The notes beneath the pieces were generated by a model. The model saw only the letters and a program-made list of their open reading frames with translations. It did no database searches and was not told where the DNA came from. Positions 22,801-33,858 of a DNA stretch of 64,000 nt are shown one piece after another. Both the position numbers and the translations under genes were made by a program. The stretch lies in the NCBI GenBank assembly GCA_951217055.1, contig OX578284.1, positions 41,505,467 to 41,569,466 on the forward strand, given 5' to 3'. Positions within the stretch are counted from its first letter, which is position 1. Each line of letters starts with the position of its first letter. This stretch comes from Gerris lacustris. Taxonomy: Eukaryota > Arthropoda > Insecta > Hemiptera > Gerridae.

Positions 22801-24527
22801 ATTACGCAATGTACATGATGGTACAACACAATTGATCAAGCCTAACTTGATTTTAGATTTTTGAGATCAATAGATGAATTTTTATTGACTATGTTCAGCA
22901 AAAGACCATCAAAAGTAAAAATTAATTGATAGAGTGCATTGTATACCAGAGGTGCACTCGCTAATTTTCCAGTACTGGAACGCCAGAGGGTCTGAGGGGA
23001 ATACCGCCCAGGCAAGTGTGGGGTCTAGAAAATTTATACTTTGACGTATTTTTACTTTTCCTCACTACTAATAGTAGGAAAAGTATTGTTTTCACCAAAA
23101 AATGTTTTTTTCGAGATTTCAACGGAATTATCCGTTTTAGGTGTTTTTAAGACCTCCTGAGTGGTTTTCAGCATGACGTATGTATGTGTGTTATCATCGT
23201 AGCGCCCAAGGTATTTAACCTAGAGAGTTGAAATTTGGCAGAAAAATCATTCCTAACCTGTAGTTGTGCTGCCCGGAAAATCAACTTTTTCCGCCATCTT
23301 AAACCTAGTTTGCTGAGTCAGCAAATATTTTTTAAAAAAATCGTAATAAATCGAAAATGGTCCTGATCGAGTTGAAATTTGGCTCGAATGTACCTCTCTG
23401 TATGACAAAAAGCCCACTAAATTTCATTTTGATTTTAGCCGCAATTTCGAAGTTATAAATTTTTGTACTTTGACGGTTGATAATACCGAAAGTATAAATA
23501 GGTTTTTGACGTATAGCATATCGTTGGAACCGGAAAAAATTAAGGAACAAATATAAAAAACCCGAGTTTGGGAACTCATTTTACCCAAAAAAGTAATTTT
23601 GTATTCACTAAAGCAGTACCGGCACGGCATTAATATATTTCTAAAATGAAATAACATTAGGCTTCACATCCTTCTACGGCACGGCGTTAATATATTTCTA
23701 AAATGAAATAACATTAGGCTTCACATCCTTCTACAGCACGGCGTAGAAGGATCCTTCTACGGCACGGCGTTAATATATTTCTAAAATGAAATAACATTAG
23801 GCTTCACATCCTTCTACAGCACGGCGTAGAAGGATCCTTCTACGGCACGGCGCACAGTGATCGAAAATTCAAATTTAGCGGGACAAAAATAGATTTACAA
23901 CACTCATCTAATTATTGTGTAAAACGTGATATAAAGACTATATATGTCCAGATATAAAAATATGACGTTTTTTTGTTTGATATTTTCATTAGACAGTACT
24001 TTGTAGCTAGCAGAAGCAGTGTTATAATGATATAATTTCTTTTATCTGTATTCCATTTATTCTCTCTGTAGTTAACACATCGTTTATTAGTTGTCTTAAA
24101 GTACTTTTTTACAACCATTCAGTATGATAATTTGTCAACAAGGTATGAAAAGGAAATTAATCATTATACATTGCAATTTTATAAAGTTTTTTATAGGAAT
24201 ATTTGTAATATTTACTCCTCATCTTAAAAAGTATAATTATTTTAAAAAGTTTTTCATTATTGGTATAGAACTTCTGAGTTATTGAAAGTTATTATGAGTT
24301 ATACCATTGGATACTTTCTTTCAACTGTCTACTCATAGAATAATTTTACTTTTACTGCATATTTTTGCCTATAATTAAGATACATGGTGATTTCATCGAA
24401 ATTTTGAGTATTATTTTTGTATTTTTGCATATCTAAGTTTCTGGTTTTTTCTTCTCTTATTTTAATTTATATATATAAATATAAATATATTTTATTTTTT
24501 TAAATACATAATATATTTTATATTATA

Positions 24528-24579
<52 letters not shown>

Positions 24580-27500
24580 TTAACTTTTATAGTTTTGAAA
24601 TGAAATAAAATTTACTTTTAGTATTTCTTCAATACTCAAAATTTTTTCTACACCATTAATTTTTAAAACAATCATAATTCTCTTTTTTGAAATCTTGAAG
24701 TATTTTTTTTATAAGTGTAATAATTTTACTTTTCCTCACCTTCTCCGACGATTAAAGTGGTTTTTAGCTGGATGTCAGTCAGTTTTTAAGATTTTGAGTT
24801 AAAAGTTGGTACAAAAATGAGTCTTTACACATAGTTGTGCTGCTGCCCAGAAAAGCAACATTTTCCGCCATCTTGAACCCAGTTTGCTGAGTCAGCAAAC
24901 ATTTAAATAATCAAAAAGTGGTCTGATCGAGTTGAAATTTGGTTTGAATGTACCACTCTGCGTATGTCAATCAAATCCACCAAATTTCATTGTTATATTG
25001 GCCGCCATTTTGAAGACTTTGACGGTTAATAATACCAAAAGTATAAATACGTTTTTGATATATAGCATATCGTTGGAACCGGTAAAAAATAAGGAACAAA
25101 TATAACAAAAACCCGATGAAATTCCATTTATTAGTTTAAAAGTTATAAGCGAACATAATTATTAATTAGTGCGATACTTAAGTTTGTTTACATCTGTCAA
25201 AATACCGCTAAAATTCAAATAATTAAATAAATGAGCAGGAGAGTCCTCTATAATAGTGGCCTCCTATGTGAGGAAAACTTCCGAGGTACCAAGTACCCGT
25301 TTTTTTTTTTTTTTTTTTTTTTTATTGATGATAGTTGAACAAAAACTAATATTATTAAAATAAGTATAAAGAAATAATACTTTTCTCAATGCATAATCAT
25401 CGATACAATTTGCATCATCCAAAGAGACTAACTTTTTTTTTTACCACATTTAATGTGCGCTGAGTGGCCTACAAATACGTTTCCACAGGCTCTGAACAGT
25501 GAATATATGGTGAAAAAAGATGGAGTTGCACTTACAAAGCTTCTTTCCATAGAGGGAATAGAAAGAAAAAAAGAAAAATTTACTATTATACAATTTTCAT
25601 TTTTGTCCCGCTAAATTTGAATTTTCGATCACTGTGCGGCGTTAATATATTTCTAAAATGAAATAACATTAGGCTTCACATCCTTCTACAGCACGGCGTA
25701 GAAGGATCCTTCTACGGCACGGCGTTAATATATTTCTAAAATGAAATAACATTAGGCTTCACATCCTTCTACAGCACGGCATAGAAGGATCCTTCTACGG
25801 CACGGCGTTAATATATTTCTAAAATGAAATAACATTAGGCTTCACATCCTTCTACAGCACGGCGTAGAAGGATCCTTCTACGGCACGGCGTTAATATATT
25901 TCTAAAATGAAATAACATTAGGCTTCACATCCTTCTACGGCACGGCGTAGAAGGGTCCTTTTACGGCACGGCGTTAATATATTTCTAAAATGAAATAACA
26001 TTAGGCTTCACATCCTTCTAGACTTAGCCTTGACTGGAAATTCTATTTAACAGTATAACTGTAACTGTTTTAGCCAGTACACAAGATCTATAGAAGTTAA
26101 GTCTCCATCAAAGTTAAAAAAGTGAAGAGTCATAACAAAACTGGGCCAAATGCAACAAAAAAATGTCGTAAAAGCATATGTCCATTACTCAATAGTTCTC
26201 GAGATATTACTTTATTTTAGTGTTTTATGAAAAATTTAAAAAAATGTATAATACCTCAATAACTAAATGAGATAGAGATATTGGTCTAAGGGATAATTAG
26301 AAGAGGCATAATAAAATAACCTTTCACAGTCACTTATTGATTATGAAATTAACAGCTTCATCTTTTAAGTCCTGCAATATTTAAAAGTTTTGATTTTTTA
26401 AAATTTGACACAAAAATTGAAAAGTGCTTTACGCTTAATTAAAGAGATGATTAGTACTGACGTCACAAGATGGCGTAAGCTTTCGAAAATTTATTCGATT
26501 AGGTTTGTTATGTTCCTTTTCCTTATCACCTGTTATCAATCACATGTAAAATGAATGGGAGAATTTTCTCAACTTTTTAAATAATTAAAAAAAAAATTAA
26601 TTATTAAATTATTATTAATTTATAAGACTTTTCAACCTTTGAACGTTATTATACTAAGTCTATTTTAATAATGTAAGATAAGAAAACATTAAAAATGGCC
26701 GTTCTAGTGGTTTAAAAAAGTATTATTGTGAGTGTGTTTTATTGTGTTGATACCGTCCGGGTCCGTTCATATTTATTGTTTATTTTTTAAATGGTTTTTC
26801 TATTTTTAGTTTGTATATTATGTCTTCCACCTTCTCGAGCGTTATGAAAATTTCATCTATACTTCATTTTTTTTCGGAGGACAAAGCTATTCTTCGTAAA
26901 AGTATGTCAGAGTACTTAAGTAATATTAAATTAGTTTTTTAATCAAAATTTTAAACAAGTATACATGCGACGCACTCATATCTTATATTATTATACTCGT
27001 TAATATAGATAACAAAAAATACACAAATAATAATAGTAATAACAGTCTGCTCTTTGTCTCGTCATCAACGTCTTTTTCCTAGGCTGGTCAGTGATCTATT
27101 GTATAGTATATAATTATGTTCCAACATCGGTTAAATATAATGCACATTGTAAGTAACCAGGAACAAAATATTATTAGCAAATAATCTTTTATTACCTGGT
27201 AGATTAAGTATCAATATCTTTCTACAAGTCCTGTAACCCTGAGTATACTTCATTGAGTTTCAAAACTTGAGGAAAATTTATTTTCGGACACACAATATGA
27301 ACACGAACACACCCTGTGAATTTTTATGGCAACAGGAAATACAAAAAATCAAGTATAAAGATTAATAACTCAAATAGCTTTTTCGATGATATGACCCTTC
27401 ACACAAATACACATTTTAAATAACTGAAACGAAAGTTTTTAATGTTTTCTTTGTTACACTCGTTAAAAAAGACTTGGTAAAATAATGTTCAAAGGGTGAA

Positions 27501-30500
27501 AACTCTTATAAATCAATAATAATTGAATAATTAATTATTTAAAATGTTGAGAAAATTCTCCCATTCATTTTACATGGGTTTGATAAGAGGTGATAAGAAA
27601 AAGGAACATAACAAACACTGAGTTAAATTTTCGAAAGCTTTTGTGACGTCACACTAATCATCTCTAAAGGATACAAGAAGGTCTGGGTCAGGGGTATCCA
27701 ACTCCAGTATTCTAGAGGTGTAAGAGCACTAGCGCTGCACGAGAATATGGTGGTTAAAATTGTAAACTACTTATGATCTTTTGACATTTGTACTATTTTC
27801 TAAATAAACAATACAAAAAAAATAAACAGCCTCGGTGGCCGAATGAGATGCGCGATAGCTCGTAATGAGAAGGTTCCCGGGTTCGAATCTAGTAAATTGA
27901 CAATTTATATTATTATTTTATTTCTTTGAATTAAGATGTTCTATATCTTTTGAATGGTGTAAAAGATTTAGTTACAATATTAACCGCCAAATTCCCGTGG
28001 AGTGCTAGTAGTCTAACACAGGTAGATAAAGAGGGGAGTTGGAAATCTTTCCGTTTTAGGATTCTATGATCGCTGGTCTGGGTCTTATAGGAAATTTGAT
28101 GTTGAACAAAATCCGCCAATTAAGAATAGGGGGCTCTGGAATTTTGTGCTCGAATTTTAAGAAATCGAAAATTTTAAATGTAACAGGCCTCAATGATGAA
28201 AATGTTGATAAAATATTATATAGATGAAAGCAATGCAATTGGAAGTAAATTATGGAATGTAAATTATAACATCACATGATCGGTAGGATTATTTACTATA
28301 ACTTTTTAATGCATGGAAACCCTATGTTCTCTATAATATAGTAATACATTGTTACCAAGCATTTTTGTAAATCATAATAGTCATAAGGGCTCGATTTGAG
28401 GCGGAACGACGTTCCGGGACCTCTCTCTCTGATAAATAAAAAATAAAATTATCGGCACTAAGATTTTTTTTAAATCCAACAAATTTATATTTTTATTTTT
28501 TTCCAAATACAAAAAATATCTCTTTTGTTGAGATTATACTACTAAATTATGATAACCTGAAACAGCAAAGGTTTTTTTAATGGCAGGAATCGCATTAAAT
28601 AAGTACTGTGCAGGGACACTGTGCCGAAACTCGCCCAGGGCGAGTGAGACTGGGAATGTTTTGTTGTTTTAATTATTCGTATAAACCTAAGTACCTATTT
28701 ATTTATTGAGAGTATTATAACAACACGTGACATGCTAATCAAGATTATTGTTTATAAAAAATACTACTTAAAATGATATTTTTCCACACGAAACCCAACT
28801 GATTGCAACGTGGGTAAGTAAAACAGCTCAAAGTGCTGTTTTGAACGTTTATTTTTCAAACTTTTCCCGGGGAAGGAATCCCTGGACCCCCCTTCCATAG
28901 GGGTAGGGGGGGGGGGGGTAGAGAGAGGGTAGGTTGTAGTTCGGGCACCTCAATTTCTAGAAATCGAGCCCTGATAGTCATAATGATGTTACAGGCACTT
29001 CTATGCCTCGGAGCGTGGCGAAATTAGCCAATTTGGATCTAGATGAAAGTTAAAACTGTTTTAGTTTATTTTATACCCTTGATGACCCATACCAGAACAG
29101 TGGAAGAACTATAAAAGGGGCAAATAAAAGAAACCACGTAATAAGATTTACTCAATATAGGATGAGGTTTGCTTCAGAACATCTAGAGCTTGACTCAGAG
29201 CGAAGATGTATCATACTGTGTCTAGCAAAGCATTTGCTATAAAAATACAAGTAATAATATGAAAGGAAATAATACCACTTTATATTTCTCTATGAAATCT
29301 AGGACTGGTTTTAATTCCATTTTGATAATGTTTTCTTCCTGTTGTCGAATCTCTTTTACAAGGCTGTACATCTCTTTGTCTAACAATTCCAGCGAATATT
29401 TCATAAGCATATTGGCACCTGCCTCTAACTTTTCATGGTAAATTTGTTTGAGAGATCGCTTCAAAATATCGATCTTTTCATCTTTTAGACTAATTTGACT
29501 TGATATTGAGGACTCATCAGCAGATCCTTCCGCTTTAAAAATAGAGACATCACTTTGATCCAAATCAGACTCATCGTAATTCCATTCGGAAGCTGAAGAA
29601 CTACTACTTCCACTTTCTGAACCTTAAAAGAAAGAGAGATAAATATTTAGCAACAATATGCTTGGTGAGTTTATGATCACTCTCAAATTAGGTATAAATT
29701 GGGCACTCTTTTAATTTGGTATCCCCCCTATTTCAGAGCAAATTTGACATGACCTGGGTGGGATGAAAATTAAACAAAGGAATGGTCTATGTCTTATCAG
29801 TTAATTACGAGTAGAATCGATTCTATTACAGAAGCATGATATTCCTTTATCTCAAAGTATTTTGGACTAAATATCCCTATGTCTTAATACTCAACTAAAG
29901 TTTTGATTCATGCCACCTATTTTACATTGGTACACCCTTTTAGGGGGATACTAAACTATTAGAGTGCCTCCTCAAGATATAACAGTGGTATTTTGTTTTT
30001 AGAGAAACAGAACTAAAGTAAATCGACTTTAAACCACAAACTCAACTGGAGGTAAATTGCATTTTTAAAAAAATAGACTGCACTTAGTGTGAAACTTAGC
30101 TTCCAAAAAAAAAACCATGTGGGATCATCTGTGGGGCAGTCCCTAACAATCCACCAATTCTGAAATTCTGAGCAAAATTGGTTCCTTAGACCTCGAGAAA
30201 TTGATGTTTAGCAGATTTTACATTTGCGCATGCTTGTGACAAGGATTCATGAACACACACAGACAGAACCACAAAAATAAATTTGTTAGGAAGGTGTAAA
30301 ATTTAAAATGAGACTGGAAATTTTGATTTTGGAGGGAAAAAATGTTCACTTCCCCTAGTGAATACAGTGCTTCTGCTACCTTGGTAGACTCGGAAACAAA
30401 AAAAGAGTTAATTAAATAAAGTTAGGCAAATATATAATATAAACTCACCTAAACTCCTTTTCCTGTCATTATTTAATTTGTCTATAAGGTTGAGACTTTC

Positions 30501-32454
30501 TCTACCCAGATTTTTAGATGACAACAAGTAATCAGGTTTGGTTGAGAATAAAGCTGTAGCCAATTCACTACTGGGGCACATCCATATTTTAGTAAGCCCT
30601 TCTCCAGGTTCCAGCCTCTAAAATTTTACATTAGAACAAATATTAACACTCTTACCTGCGGGCCAGGGTAGCCCCTAGGATAGAGCACTTGGCTTTCAAC
30701 CAGTCAATTCACACACGAGTGGCGTATGGCACTGGCGTGGCGCTGGTTTGTGCCACCTCTATGTTAACTTATGACCCAATTACACTGGCATGGCGTGGCA
30801 GAGGGTGGCATATGGCGCCTCCACCACACCCGTGGCCTATCGAAGTGGCACGCCATTTCCAAACCATTTATTTTTTTCTCTGTTCTTCCTTAGTTTTCTT
30901 TCTTCTTTGTGTTTTTTGTTTTTAAGATAGATAATGAAATAAGATAAAGATGCTATAATCTTGTAATAGTTCTTGAGACATCCGGTAATAATTTTAAAAA
31001 CAACCTGAGTACTCGTTTAGCTCCTGCATTAAGTTGAACGCTCCGCCAGTTTTCTATTTCTCTAACCACACTGGATTCACCCAAAACTTCCTTCTCGAAA
31101 TTTGGATGTTGACATTAATAATAATTCAACAAATCATGCTCGTTACCATCTGAGGAAGAAGACATTGTCCTGGGCAACATTTAGCAGTGAACTAAGCCAC
31201 TTGAACGCCATACATGTGTGGATAAAACGCACCACGACCGATCCTCGCCAGTCCCACGCCACCACCACGGCCAGTGCTATACAACACGCGTGTGTAAATT
31301 GGGCCTTAAGCAGCATTGGGCATGGTCAGTAGTTGGATGGGTGGTCAATCTGACTATAGAGCTCTTGGATTCAATTCCCGGATCGGGCCCCTCGCTCAAT
31401 GTTCACCCAGCATTGCTTAAATAAATGGGTAGCTGCTCGGAAGAGTAGCACCACCAGGTTTCAACCTGAAAACCATTATCAACACTCTCAATTTGATATA
31501 AATCAAGAGGTTAGACATGGTTAACAACCAAATACTTCACACATATGCGAAGATTGTGGTTCCTAACTCGGGTTTATACAATGGGCCTAACCTAAGTGGC
31601 CTGCCTCTTAGGTTAAAAATAAACAAGTTAGTACTGTCATTTATGTAATTTCTTCTTTTTAAATATAGATACTTGGAATACTTAGGGGCTAAGAATAATC
31701 AGGTCGAGCAAGTAAGAAAATTTACTTAGCTTTACATAGCTGGATCTACAGCCATTGGTGGGCCCTGGCCCCCTTAAACTGTGGCCTGGCATCTAACTCT
31801 ATTATAAACTCTTTAGTTCCAAATATAGTCTGTCGATTTTTTCAGCTTTGTATAACCATCTGTTTTGTGTCTGCGACCTCTTCTCTTGCACCCAATCATA
31901 TTTGAGAATCCATTAATCTTCACAACACAGACTCGGTGCCACTTCAACCGTATGCTCAATAAATTTAATTAATCAATTTTGTTTACAGACAAGAAATTTA
32001 TCAATTTGGATATTATTACGTGTTATCTATCTATAAATCTTCCTAATAATTTTTCATTCACTTATAATTTTTTAATTATGTTGACAAGCAGTATCCAAGT
32101 TTTAACAAGAAACAAAATTTATGGTCTAATAAGTATTTTGCAAAGTACTTATTTTTGTTCTTTGGGAGAGGTACAATTTAAAGAGCTTTGTAGCAGCAAA
32201 GTAAACTTAAGCTCTAACTAGAACTTCTGATTATTAATTATTAGTAATGGGTTATTATCGCCACTTCGTAAGTAAGTGGCCTCCTCTGAAAGTATGCTCC
32301 GCATTATTAGCTCATCCCCTGAATATTCTAAACTTTAAATTAAAAACTAAAGCAGTAAAGTTACCTTTCTAGTTTCAAGTGGATAGAATCCTCCTTGAGC
32401 TTCCAAGGCCTCTACAAGCGAATCGGTACATGATATATCTTCCTCAAGACTCAT
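16660..32454 (-). CDS. coiled-coil protein, 517 residues, 7 exons (gene B)
   Basis: Exons in transcript order are 32365-32454, 30449-30617, 29276-29622, 19635-19837, 19344-19545, 17786-17959 and 16660-17028. All junctions are GT/AG, all phases agree, and the total is 1554 bases including TAA at 16660-16662. The start is ATG at 32452-32454 (MSLEEDISC) in an AAGATG context. Residues of about 85-110 form an acidic Ser-rich patch (GSESGSSSSSASEWNYDESD). Much of the rest is Lys/Glu-rich heptad-like sequence, strongest in exons 3-5 (ERKVQEEIEKIKQLMAEFEA). No enzymatic motif, signal peptide or membrane segment is seen. Intron 3 is 9.4 kb and packed with transposons. A cytoskeletal or ciliary role is a guess from composition. 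The splice model is well supported; the identity is not. Confidence 0.75.
17029..19343. repeat. introns 5 and 6 of gene B with two foldback elements
   Basis: 18119-18477 has arms of about 150 bp in inverted orientation, beginning TTAAGGCTCTACCGC and ending GCGGTAGAGCCTTAA. Its flanking TTAA would suit a piggyBac-type target. 18580-18900 is a second inverted pair sharing GGCGCATTTTC, TTTTTCCGAACTTTAGGCGC and CTCCTATACGT. The interval 17180-17780 has no recognisable feature. Confidence 0.6.
20317..22619. mobile_element. hAT-type element, 2.3 kb, inserted in the 90-bp array
   Basis: The ends are CATGGGCGTCGTC and GACGACGCCCGTG (12 of 13 inverted matches). They are flanked by a perfect 8-bp TSD AAATAACG (20309-20316 and 22620-22627). 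The empty site can be read in neighbouring array units as ATTAAATAACGCAATG. The subterminal regions are G-rich on one strand at each end. No intact transposase frame is seen. It contains the smaller hAT-type MITE 21577-21770. Confidence 0.85.
21577..21770. mobile_element. hAT-type MITE, 194 bp
   Basis: The ends CAGTGGCGTAACCATGG and TAGCTATGCCACTG form an imperfect inverted repeat, flanked by the perfect 8-bp TSD CCTATTCC (21569-21576 and 21771-21778). The termini resemble the CAGTAGCGTAC and GTACGCCACTG ends of the larger elements at 4922 and 41512. Nested in 20317-22619. Confidence 0.8.
22831..23611 (+). repeat. intron 3 of gene B: unclassified sequence, then repeat E
   Basis: 22831-23050 has no recognised feature. 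23053-23560 is a long copy of repeat E (AGGAAAAGTATTGTTTTCAC, ATCGTAGCGCCCAAGGTATT, CATATCGTTGGAACCGG). The open frames here lie within the repeat and are not conserved between copies. Confidence 0.6.
23612..26020. repeat. palindrome-containing tandem array, split by a Transib-type element
   Basis: Units of about 62 or 88 bp contain GGCACGGCGTTAATATATTT and GAAATAACATTAGGCTTCAC. The longer form adds the perfect 20-bp palindrome CGTAGAAGGATCCTTCTACG. The array lies at 23612-23852 and 25637-26020, one array interrupted by the element at 23853-25636. Each unit has one or more CGGCG pentamers. Confidence 0.85.
23853..25636. mobile_element. Transib-type element, 1784 bp, with RSS-like ends
   Basis: A perfect 38-bp inverted repeat starts CACAGTGATCGAAAATTCAA and ends GCGGGACAAAAAT. 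The 5-bp TSD CGGCG is at 23848-23852 and 25637-25641. Transib elements are known for CACWRTG termini, 5-bp GC-rich CGNCG-type duplications and about 38-bp TIRs, so all three criteria fit. Each end reads as heptamer CACAGTG, a 23-bp spacer, then ACAAAAATA or ACAAAAATG (nonamer consensus ACAAAAACC). No Transib/RAG1-like transposase frame is present. The interior is AT-rich and includes a repeat E copy (24724-25310) ending in a T run. It is non-autonomous. Confidence 0.85.
26021..26445. other. intronic, no feature seen
   Basis: AT-rich sequence between the palindromic array and the next element, inside intron 3 of gene B. I find no repeat or coding signal. Confidence 0.4.
26446..27662. mobile_element. 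element with inverted repeats of about 215 bp
   Basis: Inverted arms 26446-26660 and 27445-27662 share GAGATGATTAGT, GACGTCACA, AGCTTTCGAAAATTT, AATGAATGGGAGAATTTTCT and TATTATTAATTTATAAGA. TAAA flanks both outer ends and may be a 4-bp TSD. The 800-bp centre is AT-rich without a coding frame. I cannot assign a superfamily. Confidence 0.6.
27825..27895 (+). repeat. tRNA-derived SINE head
   Basis: GCCTCGGTGGCCGAATGAGA followed by CGCGATAGCTCGTAATGAGA and GGTTCCCGGGTTCGAATCT fit the A-box and B-box regions of a tRNA-derived RNA polymerase III promoter. It does not fold as a complete tRNA. Confidence 0.5.
28385..28973. mobile_element. hAT-type element, 589 bp
   Basis: The left end AAGGGCTCGATTTGAGG and the right end AAATCGAGCCCTG are inverted repeats. 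They are flanked by a perfect 8-bp TSD ATAGTCAT (28377-28384 and 28974-28981). The first base at the left has drifted from the expected C. The interior has a G run near 28905-28918 and no coding frame. Confidence 0.75.
28982..29275. other. start of intron 3 of gene B
   Basis: Non-coding sequence between the donor of exon 3 and the hAT-type insertion. Nothing further is recognised. Confidence 0.4.
29276..32454 (-). CDS. gene B, exons 1-3 (N-terminal part)
   Basis: Exon 1 (30 codons) ends FYPLETRK before GTAACT. Exon 2 (169 bases) runs from RLEPGEGLTKIWMCPSSELA to KRSL plus one base. Exon 3 begins after TTTTAAG and restores a Gly codon, reading GSESGSSSSSASEW. The exon 3 donor is GTG|GTATTA (end 29276) or AAA|GTGGTA (end 29279); both keep phase 0. 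The C-terminal half of exon 3 (LKRSLKQIYHEKLEAGANML onwards) is predicted coiled coil from its heptads. Confidence 0.75.
29623..30448. other. intron 2 of gene B
   Basis: No gene or strong repeat. A short stretch (GGGCACTCTTTTAATTTGGTATC at about 29700) resembles sequence near 48165, suggesting an old interspersed repeat. Confidence 0.35.
30655..31480 (+). repeat. SINE-like sequence with 5S-rRNA-derived block, plus inverted-repeat insert
   Basis: 30705-31305 is bounded by inverted repeats (TCAATTCACACACGAGTGGC against the complement of GCGTGTGTAAATTGGGCC). Immediately after, at 31306-31345, AAGCAGCATTGGGCATGGTC and AGTAGTTGGATGGGTGGTC match the 3' half of 5S rRNA (AAGCAGCGTCGGGCGCGGTC, AGTACTTGGATGGGTGACC). 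Next comes a tRNA B-box-like GGATTCAATTCCC. The left side has a tRNA A-box-like TAGCCCCTAGGATAGAGCA. It lies in intron 1 of gene B. Confidence 0.5.
31481..32364. other. rest of intron 1 of gene B
   Basis: AT-rich sequence without a recognised element or coding signal. Confidence 0.35.
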
Positions 32455-33858
32455 CTTGACTATTCTCTATGTATTAGCAAAGCTTCACTCTAATGGTATT
32501 GTTTTTTTTATCCTTTTCTCATAAACATGAAGTTGTTATTTGAAAAAATGAATAAATAATACTAAATTACTGCAGGCTATACCTTAGAAATCTAAATTAT
32601 CACATTTAATTTAAAATAAGAAGGGAGAGCAGATAACAAATCATCTGCCAATGGGCATCGAACACAGATGGCCATCAAGCTAATACCAGATTCCTAGCAG
32701 TGTGGTGTATTTTTACCTCAACATCTTCAAAATAGAAATTTAAGAGGTGACAAGGCTAGAGAACAATCAATCTAGATAGGTATACTTAAATAAAAATTTC
32801 ATTTATTAAATAAAAAAAATCTGACCTAAGCATATCTAAAAACAAATCACACTTGTAAGACCAGCACCATAATTTCCATCATTCTTCAACCCCATAGAAT
32901 AGCCCAGCTTTTACTCAAAACCGTAATAATTCATAATTCTACATCTACTCATCATTTAGATGAAGCATTTCTCTTGACAGATAGTGCTCTAATGTGACAG
33001 CTGTCACAATATGACAATGTCACTTATTAGATTCCATATAAATGGCAGCAGCAAGAAATAGATTGTAGTACATGAATAATATAACAGTAAACATACTAGA
33101 GTCGGGCATGGGCGGAGTTAAGTCATAGTAGAAGGGTGTCAGGCAGAGCTCCGACGAAATTCATCAACTCAAAGTTACCACCATCAGTGTGAAATAATGG
33201 TAATGGTTAGACAGGTAGGACGAACCACTTGTTCGAACCTAGCAATCAGGCCACATTGGACCCATTTTACTAACCACGTGGTGGAGAGTTCCAGCCACTT
33301 CCCACATCATACCTGTACATCGTCGAAGCAGGTATGATGTGGTCATTAGTGAGCTATTTAAATCAGAGCGTTACGGCAAGGAATCAAACCCATGACCTTG
33401 ATTCACTTTGACTCATTGGTAGCTGGGCGGGTGTGGTCACGCTGGCTCCATCAGTCTCACCTGTATGGGATTTGACTTCACCAGATGCCAGTGTTTAGCC
33501 CTTGGTTTATAAGAGTACACCAACCCCTTGGCTAAGATTGTTCCCACCAAGCTTAATATATGTACTATATTCAACGTCATTCATATTCTAAAAAACGTAG
33601 GGGAATTACAATCTTAAGAAGTATTTATAAATATTTTGTCTAAAACTTTTTGTAGTACATAAAACGGTTAACTCCAGTAACAGTTTTATGTACTACAAAA
33701 AGTTCCTTCTTATCCTTCAGTACCATTATTTTAATAATAATAATATTTTCTCCTTTTGTTATCAATCCTTAAGATAACCTTAAGAGATTCTGAAAACTCA
33801 ACATTTTCTGAAAATAACTAAACACACAATAAAAGACAGTATAATATTTATTTTTTTG
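32455..33858. other. intergenic region between genes A and B
   Basis: Holds the presumptive promoter of gene B, with no clear TATA or initiator that I can point to. 33100-33540 looks like an old SINE cluster (TTCGAACCTAGCAATC, TAGCTGGGCGGGTG). At 33640-33703 there is a hairpin with 22-bp arms (ACTTTTTGTAGTACATAAAA and its complement). Confidence 0.4.
33847..33852 (-). promoter_or_regulatory. polyadenylation signal of gene A
   Basis: AATAAA on the minus strand lies seven bases past the TAA stop of the terminal exon. This supports that exon as the true 3' end. In AT-rich DNA the hexamer alone is weak evidence. Confidence 0.5.

Larger units (their letters stand above)
19801..22830. repeat. 90-bp tandem array derived from exon 4 and its splice acceptor
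   Basis: The unit begins TCCTCTTTAACAAGTAGTCA, runs through GTTCACTTCCTAAACAAATC (antisense of the exon 4 start and acceptor) and ends at AATGTACATGATGGCAATCA. Copies start at 19801 (the genuine exon), 19891, 19981, 20071, 20161 and 20258, then after the hAT-type insertion at 22659 and 22749. One unit has an extra 7-bp AATGTAC duplication. The copies lie upstream of the real exon in transcript sense, so each carries a TTTAG/GAAGTGAACC-like acceptor. Confidence 0.85.

Noticed and set aside
33640..33703. Transcription terminator or attenuator hairpin
   Set aside because: Hairpins of this sort have no terminator role for polymerase II; it is probably a small repeat. Kept only as a note in the intergenic entry.
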